Shown: one piece after another, positions 30,710-34,916 of the stretch
How positions within the stretch are numbered: position 1 is the first letter of the stretch
How the letters are laid out: each line of letters begins with the position of its first letter
From: a virus
Length of the DNA stretch: 34,916 nucleotides
Reading direction: 5' to 3' (one strand)
Virus record (IMG/VR): IMGVR_UViG_3300027686_000017
Span: 1-34,916 of that record
Notes under the pieces: model-generated
What the model was told of the DNA's origin: nothing
Database searches by the model: none
The model's input: only the letters and a program-made list of their open reading frames with translations
Translations under genes and position numbers: made by a program

Positions 30710-30731
30710 ACCCCCACCCGAAGGCAGGGGT
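30710..30731 (-). terminator. Intrinsic terminator after the major capsid gene
   Basis: Minus strand: ACCCCTGCC-TTCG-GGTGGGGGT, a 9-bp stem (including two G-T pairs) with a UUCG tetraloop, followed by a run of T's (30710-30706). It lies 14 bases beyond the capsid gene stop and just before the next gene. It would uncouple high capsid expression from the tail genes, with some read-through. Confidence 0.88.
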
Positions 30732-30745
30732 AAGATTAAACTTTC

Positions 30746-31666
30746 TTAGTCAAGAATACCTGTCATAGCCGCAATTCCCAAGTTTGAGAATAGAGCAAGT
30801 CCGTTGTACCACTTAACACGAGTTATAGTTTCGTCTTTAGTTTCAGAGATACCAGCTTCTTCGATTTGTATACCTGCTGAACCACTTGCAGTCAAACCAG
30901 AGATACCATGCATCATAGAACCATCATCAATAGTACCAAAATATACACTTGTACTAGCACCTTGATTACCTTGAGCAACATTAATAGGTATATAGTCATT
31001 GCGATAGATTGGAACACCTCTGTACGCAGGTAATTGACGACCACTTGGCAAAGTAACAACTTCACCAATAGAAGCACCACCTAATGCTCTTAACAATGCC
31101 ATGTAAGAACGTAGAGTTCTAGAGTGCATCATAATGTAATCAACTTCACCATCTTTATCTACAACCTTGTCCATTGCCTCGTCCATTTTTGCAAATGAAA
31201 GATTAGAACCATTAGCGGCTGAAGCAACTTTTTGACCAGCAGGACATAAAGCGGCAATACCTGTGATTTCGTTGTTTGCACCTGCACCTACAATCATCTT
31301 AGAAGCATATTGACGACCAAGCTCTTTTGCTTTAGAAGCAACTTGAACAGCTTTCTGATTGTTGATGTTAGAACGAGTAGCTTGAATCAAGCCATTTACT
31401 TCTGCATCACCTACAAGAGTAGTTAATGAAGTTGTAACTTGCGTGAATGTTGCTGGTGCTTTACCACCTGCAATTGCTGTGCCTACTGTAGTCCATTGAG
31501 CCGCACCTAGAGCGTTCTCTCTGTTGTAAGCTAAAGAATTACCTTCAATACCTGCAAATGGTAATACTTCATAAAAAGGATTAACAGTAATGATATTTTC
31601 AATCACTCCTGCAATCAACATATCTTCCGATAGTTTGGCAGATTCTGCCAGTGTAACTGATGCCAT
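30746..31666 (-). CDS. Major capsid protein
   Basis: 306 residues. Start MASVTLAESAKLSEDMLIAG, then ENIITVNPFYEVLPFAGIEG and a P-domain-like helix with SKAKELGRQYASKMIVGAG, DEAMDKVVDKDGEVDYIMMH (residues about 160-200), and a C-terminal strand region (ISETKDETITRVKWYNGLAL). This is the HK97-fold capsid organisation in the non-cleaved type. It has its own leader and terminator, as expected for the most abundant phage protein. Confidence 0.85.
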   Translation of the reverse strand: MASVTLAESAKLSEDMLIAGVIENIITVNPFYEVLPFAGIEGNSLAYNRENALGAAQWTTVGTAIAGGKAPATFTQVTTSLTTLVGDAEVNGLIQATRSNINNQKAVQVASKAKELGRQYASKMIVGAGANNEITGIAALCPAGQKVASAANGSNLSFAKMDEAMDKVVDKDGEVDYIMMHSRTLRSYMALLRALGGASIGEVVTLPSGRQLPAYRGVPIYRNDYIPINVAQGNQGASTSVYFGTIDDGSMMHGISGLTASGSAGIQIEEAGISETKDETITRVKWYNGLALFSNLGIAAMTGILD

Positions 31667-31693
31667 AGTTATGACTCCTATATAAAAAAATAA

Positions 31694-31793
31694 TGCCCAT
31701 GAAATACAGGCAGATTAAAAAACATCTACTACTGTATGCCACAGGCAATAAAGTAGGGTCTAACTATCTCCGACAGCTAATGCGTATATTATA
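31694..31793 (-). promoter_or_regulatory. Structured capsid-gene leader with -10 element and hairpins
   Basis: The 130-base gap between scaffold and capsid genes (31667-31796) begins on the minus strand with a perfect TATAAT (31793-31788); the -35 (AACAAG) is poor. Next come a hairpin with TGCC-TGT-GGCA (31747-31737) set between CTACT and AGTAG arms (31756 to about 31726), and a second stem TGCC/GGCA with a 3' T-run (31713-31694). The first could be an RNA stabiliser; the second could be a weak attenuator. Confidence 0.5.
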
Positions 31794-31796
31794 AAC

Positions 31797-32447
31797 CTAT
31801 TTTGCGAAACCTTGTTCTAATTTTTGTATGGCAGTAAGAGTTTGTCTATTTGCACCAGTAGGTCTTGAATTATGTGCTGAACCACTACCGCTTGAAGTTT
31901 TAAATAAATGAGGTGCTACTTCCATCTGCCCGTTTACCCATTCACTTACTGTCATAGGCTCACTAGTACCATGTCCAAATATAGTGTTACCACTTGCATC
32001 CGTTGGTACTGCTTTACCATCTTTTAATGAAAAGATTGCTTTTGACCTAAGTAATATATCATCCATGCCAGTATCAACAACACCTGCTTTAGTAGCAGAA
32101 TCTCTTACTGCATTATCAATTACTAACTTAGCCAACTGGTTTTGTAATGATTGATTCACTTCGTTTGTTTTGCTCAATTCCTTGTTGTGTACTTCTCTCA
32201 TTGACTTTGTTTTTTCGTCTAACAACTCGTCAATCTTACCAGCATCAATCAGTTTCTTATTGTTTAGCTGTTCTTGTTTGCTTACCATATCAGCATAAGC
32301 ATCCACATCAATCCCTTCAAACTTAGTAGTAAGGCTTTCCATGTCTTTTATTAGTTTAACATTATTATCTCGAAACTCTTTTAATTTTGAATTAACGCCT
32401 TTGTATTCTTCTTCTGAATATGTTACTGCTTCTACTTCTTCGCTCAT
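31797..32447 (-). CDS. Scaffolding protein (GP20-like)
   Basis: 216 residues, acidic and mostly helical: residues about 15-120 are a charged coiled coil (SKLKEFRDNNVKLIKDMESL, DELLDEKTKSMREVHNKELS), followed by a C-terminal tail with PHLFKTSSGSGSAHNSRP and a helix ending QTLTAIQKLEQGFAK. This matches the phage minor-structural GP20/scaffold layout. It directly precedes the capsid gene and has the promoter-like site D upstream. Confidence 0.8.
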   Translation of the reverse strand: MSEEVEAVTYSEEEYKGVNSKLKEFRDNNVKLIKDMESLTTKFEGIDVDAYADMVSKQEQLNNKKLIDAGKIDELLDEKTKSMREVHNKELSKTNEVNQSLQNQLAKLVIDNAVRDSATKAGVVDTGMDDILLRSKAIFSLKDGKAVPTDASGNTIFGHGTSEPMTVSEWVNGQMEVAPHLFKTSSGSGSAHNSRPTGANRQTLTAIQKLEQGFAK

Positions 32448-32495
32448 ATATTACTCCGTAATATTTAATAAAAATGACTCCGTCCAAACGAATTT

Positions 32496-32524
32496 TAACA
32501 TAAGTTTTTAATTCGTAGTGTCAA
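32496..32524 (-). promoter_or_regulatory. Promoter-like site with spacer motif (site D), before scaffold and capsid
   Basis: On the minus strand a perfect TTGACA (32524-32519) is followed by a 17-bp stretch CTACGAATTAAAAACTT and ATGTTA; a better -10 fit, TATGTT, is one base nearer. The TACGAATTAA core is the same as in sites A and C. It lies in the 84-bp gap between the 65-residue gene and the scaffold gene, about 50 bases upstream of the start. Confidence 0.6.
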
Positions 32525-32531
32525 GTCTTTT

Positions 32532-32729
32532 TTACTTTATTTCATCTAATTGAAGCATAATTCCTTCCATAACCCACGCAACCTTAATTTCTTCATCAAC
32601 AATAATTTCTTTAGACAAGTTACTTATTTGTTTTAATATTTTTTCTGTCATAGGGGTTTTTAGTGATAGTTCTACTATTTCATCAAATGCTATACTTGTA
32701 AATTCTGCCATTAAAGACTCCTTTGCCAT
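32532..32729 (-). CDS. Hypothetical acidic protein (65 aa)
   Basis: Helical and acidic, starting MAKESLMAEFTSIAFDEIVE and ending VMEGIMLQLDEIK. Overlaps the end of the head gene by 19 bases; an internal start at Met7 (32711) would reduce this to one base (TAATG-like coupling) and is a reasonable alternative. No family recognised; a minor head or assembly protein is possible by position. Confidence 0.55.
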   Translation of the reverse strand: MAKESLMAEFTSIAFDEIVELSLKTPMTEKILKQISNLSKEIIVDEEIKVAWVMEGIMLQLDEIK

Positions 32730-34807
32730 TTAAAAAGTGTTTCTGCATCTGTAATAATTCCTTTTTCCATTTTTTGTAATAAATCAACTAAACGAGGGTC
32801 AATTAAATTTAACCTTCCTTGTGCATACAATGAAAAACTTTCAGCAAACCATTCTTTAAAGTTTTTATCTGAATACCCTGTAGGTTTTATTGTGCCTTTT
32901 TTTCTAAACATAGCACTTAAAACTTCTTCTAATGGTGGATTTTTATATTGGTTAATACTTCTTACTGCAAATTGTTGATGTATTTGATGTCCATATTCAT
33001 GTATTACTGTCGTTTTAAGAGATTCTGCATTTCCTTTAAAATATGAATCTGCTGTCCACGGTCTAAGTTTTAAATCATCTCCAACTTGCCAAGTGTTAAG
33101 TTTATTACTATTTATATAATAATTTAAATCTTCTTTTGCTTTTGACTTTAGACTGTTGTTGTATTTTTTAATAATTGCAGTGTAAGATTTATGTGCAATT
33201 TTATAATTTATAATTTCTTGGGTACTTCCTTTGTTTTTTTCCCATTTAGTTCTTACACGAACAAAATTAACTTTTTCAATTTCTAATTCTTTTTTTAGTA
33301 TTGCAGTTTTATTCTTAGACAAATCTGCAAGTTTTTCAAGTTCAAAAATACTACGATTATCTGCACCTAGATTAAACCATTTTTTCTTAAAAGTAAAAAC
33401 ACCATCACCCATTGTTGCTGTTACCCTTCTGCTTGATGTGTTTGGAATAACGCCTCGCAGACCTTGCACACCTAGTTTCTTCATCCACCTTTCACCTATT
33501 TGAATGTGTTTTTCAAATAAAATTGATGCTTCATTGGTTAGTCCTGAAAAATCAGCACTCCCTATACTTTGCATGGAACTTAACTTTTTACTATCAGACC
33601 GAAATCTTGTTTGTGGCTTTCCATCTTCTTTAAGAACATATCTTGCATCTTTACCATTTTTAACTAATTCTATTGATAAAGCGGTTTGTATATCTTTAGT
33701 CGTAAGTAATTTAGGCTTTGGCTGTGGAATAGGTTTAATCTTATTCTGTAATTGCTCAAGTGTTAATGGATGTCCTCTCTGGTTGACTAAATCACTAAAA
33801 CTAATCTTTCCAGCTTTCCATAGCTTTTGTTTTTGTACACCTAATACTTCTTGTTGGAAGGCTTTAGACTTAGTGCCTAGCCACTGTTGATAATTCATAT
33901 CACCTGCGACTTGACCATCCATACTGCTTCTGGTTGATTCTGGTATTTCAGAAAATTTACCTTTAGCACCTAATTCTTCCCAGCTTTTTGTTACAGGTAC
34001 TTGTGTGCTTCTGCAATTCCAATGAGCAATAGCTGAAGGGAAAGGCTTACTATGCCCTATTGGGTTATATTCTAAATCCCATTCTAAGCCATCTAGCTCC
34101 ATGCATATTACAGACGTTCTGTTATCAAGCGTTGCTACCCATTCTATTCCTTTAATCACATCAGAATTATTAGCAAATGTGTCAAGCCTTGCAGTATTAG
34201 CAACAGTCTGAATAGAACTTCTTACCACTGCTTCTGCACCACGCCTTTGAGCTTGTAAAGCGGCATCTTTAAATTTATTAACTCTTGTGCCTATTAAGCC
34301 TCTAACAATATTGTCTGTAGTATCGCCTTGTAACATCCCCATTCTAATAGTATCTTCAAACTTAGCTTGGAAGCCAGCTCCTTTTCTAGCCCACCATTCT
34401 TTGGTTGGTGAACCTTCTATAAGAGTTTTTGAGGCAATAGCATTTAACATACTTTTGCTCATAGTTGATTTTATTACATTTGCTTTTAATGATTGATTAA
34501 GTGCATTAACAGTTTGTATTTCAGAGAGTTCAGCTACTTCAGCAAGAATAAGAATTTGTGCTTTAGAAATGTCTTTGTAAGCGGTAGCTATTGTATTTCT
34601 TGTTTTTTTAAGTAAAGCAGTTAGTCTTTTATCTTGAGTTTGCTTTCTAACAGCAGTTATAGCATTAGAAGCCTTCAGTTCAGCTACTACTTTAGCTTCT
34701 AAATCTCTAAGCTGTTGTATTACTTGGCGTTGTACAGTTGCTTCATACCTTTGTATGTTAATAGTATCAGCAGTAATTTTATCAAGTATTTGCTCGTTGA
34801 CATTCAT
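32711..34807 (-). CDS. Mu F-like head morphogenesis protein fused to an HEYGH metallopeptidase-like domain
   Basis: 698 residues. The first half is a Mu F/SPP1 gp7-type minor head domain: a helical start (QRYEATVQRQVIQQLRDLEA), then WVATLDNRTSVIC, ELDGLEWDLEYN and AHWNCRSTQVPV (about residues 223-270). The C-terminal third contains HEYGHQIHQQF (H603-H607) followed by a conserved FKEWFAESFSLYA (about 658-670), the HExxH plus downstream glutamate arrangement of gluzincin zinc peptidases. Minor head proteins of this family carry different C-terminal toxin or enzyme domains. The target is unknown; it could process capsid parts or be injected. The gene start is duplicated at 1-40. Confidence 0.82.
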   Translation of the reverse strand: MNVNEQILDKITADTINIQRYEATVQRQVIQQLRDLEAKVVAELKASNAITAVRKQTQDKRLTALLKKTRNTIATAYKDISKAQILILAEVAELSEIQTVNALNQSLKANVIKSTMSKSMLNAIASKTLIEGSPTKEWWARKGAGFQAKFEDTIRMGMLQGDTTDNIVRGLIGTRVNKFKDAALQAQRRGAEAVVRSSIQTVANTARLDTFANNSDVIKGIEWVATLDNRTSVICMELDGLEWDLEYNPIGHSKPFPSAIAHWNCRSTQVPVTKSWEELGAKGKFSEIPESTRSSMDGQVAGDMNYQQWLGTKSKAFQQEVLGVQKQKLWKAGKISFSDLVNQRGHPLTLEQLQNKIKPIPQPKPKLLTTKDIQTALSIELVKNGKDARYVLKEDGKPQTRFRSDSKKLSSMQSIGSADFSGLTNEASILFEKHIQIGERWMKKLGVQGLRGVIPNTSSRRVTATMGDGVFTFKKKWFNLGADNRSIFELEKLADLSKNKTAILKKELEIEKVNFVRVRTKWEKNKGSTQEIINYKIAHKSYTAIIKKYNNSLKSKAKEDLNYYINSNKLNTWQVGDDLKLRPWTADSYFKGNAESLKTTVIHEYGHQIHQQFAVRSINQYKNPPLEEVLSAMFRKKGTIKPTGYSDKNFKEWFAESFSLYAQGRLNLIDPRLVDLLQKMEKGIITDAETLFKWQRSL

Positions 34808-34916
34808 TATTCATTACCCAAATGGCGACATTGGTGGCATTGGCGAAGGTCTTTCTTCCTCTTTATCAATCACGATAACCCTAACAAAAGCAGATAACAT
34901 TCCATTGGTGCTAGAT
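34768..34916. repeat. Terminal overlap, copy 2 (matches 1-149)
   Basis: See copy 1. In this copy the head gene is complete and the short frame between portal and head gene reads MLSAFVRVIVIDKEEERPSP. The last bases meet position 149 of the window start in the closed molecule. Confidence 0.9.
34814..34900 (-). CDS. Small 28-residue protein between portal and head gene (copy 2)
   Basis: The second copy of the frame at 47-133, with V and E replacing F and K. In a closed genome only one of the two exists. It has a hydrophobic start and proline/methionine-rich end, and the stop is followed 6 bases later by the head gene start. Coding status is not certain. Confidence 0.4.
   Translation of the reverse strand: MLSAFVRVIVIDKEEERPSPMPPMSPFG

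Noticed and set aside
1-34916. Integrase, attachment site, CRISPR array or insertion sequence
   Set aside because: No recombinase signature, no regularly spaced repeat array and no inverted-repeat transposase unit could be seen on either strand.

Overview
The window is an essentially complete genome of a tailed (siphovirus-type) bacteriophage, AT-rich and densely packed. Positions 1-149 and 34768-34916 are the same locus (144 of 149 bases identical by my count), and each copy holds the start of the same head gene. The sequence therefore closes into a circle of about 34,767 bp, and position 1 is an arbitrary cut inside that gene. The tail genes contain LamG, SPRY and 'YTGNG'-type surface modules, and recombination and nuclease genes stand in for a polymerase. 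This suggests an environmental, probably marine, phage of a Gram-negative bacterium. Shine-Dalgarno sequences are of the AGGAG type. Host genus cannot be read from the sequence. I see no integrase, lysogeny module, tRNA, DNA polymerase, primase or helicase.

Every gene but one is on the minus strand, so transcription runs from high to low coordinates and wraps through the ends. In that order: an early block (9705 to 3060) of small accessory proteins, an XRE-type regulator, a DUF6291-like replication protein, DUF3310, DUF1367, a protein closely resembling the C-terminal domain of bacterial RNA polymerase alpha, a Ref/HNH-like nuclease, several sub-60-residue proteins, a winged-helix protein, a probable single-strand annealing protein and an acidic-tailed SSB-like protein. 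Next comes packaging (small terminase, large terminase, DUF4055 portal; 3036-176), then wrap-around to a Mu F-like head protein fused to an HEYGH metallopeptidase-like domain, scaffold and major capsid protein (34807-30746). Head-tail connectors, tail terminator, tube, frameshifted G/GT chaperones, tape measure and tail tip occupy 30692-20861. Baseplate, fibre and adhesin proteins follow (20861-13026). A cluster of small membrane and coiled-coil proteins (probable holin and spanin functions) and a metallophosphoesterase complete the circle (13029-10186). The single plus-strand gene, a VRR-NUC nuclease, sits at 9849-10193.

The most interesting signals are these. (1) A repeated sequence, roughly TACGAAYTAARRGCG, sits inside the 17-bp spacer of at least four promoter-like sites at 5255, 7741(weak), 8500, 9758 and 32496, two of which are embedded in the 3' ends of upstream genes. 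(2) A stand-alone RNAP alpha-CTD-like protein lies in the early operon. (3) A perfect GGGAAAC slippery heptamer joins the G and T tail chaperones. (4) A 133-bp, GC-richer leader holds four hairpins and an internally repeated motif. (5) There is a strong terminator immediately after the capsid gene. (6) Six small genes below about 60 residues are supported by start/stop overlaps or strong ribosome-binding sites. No classical endolysin was recognised.
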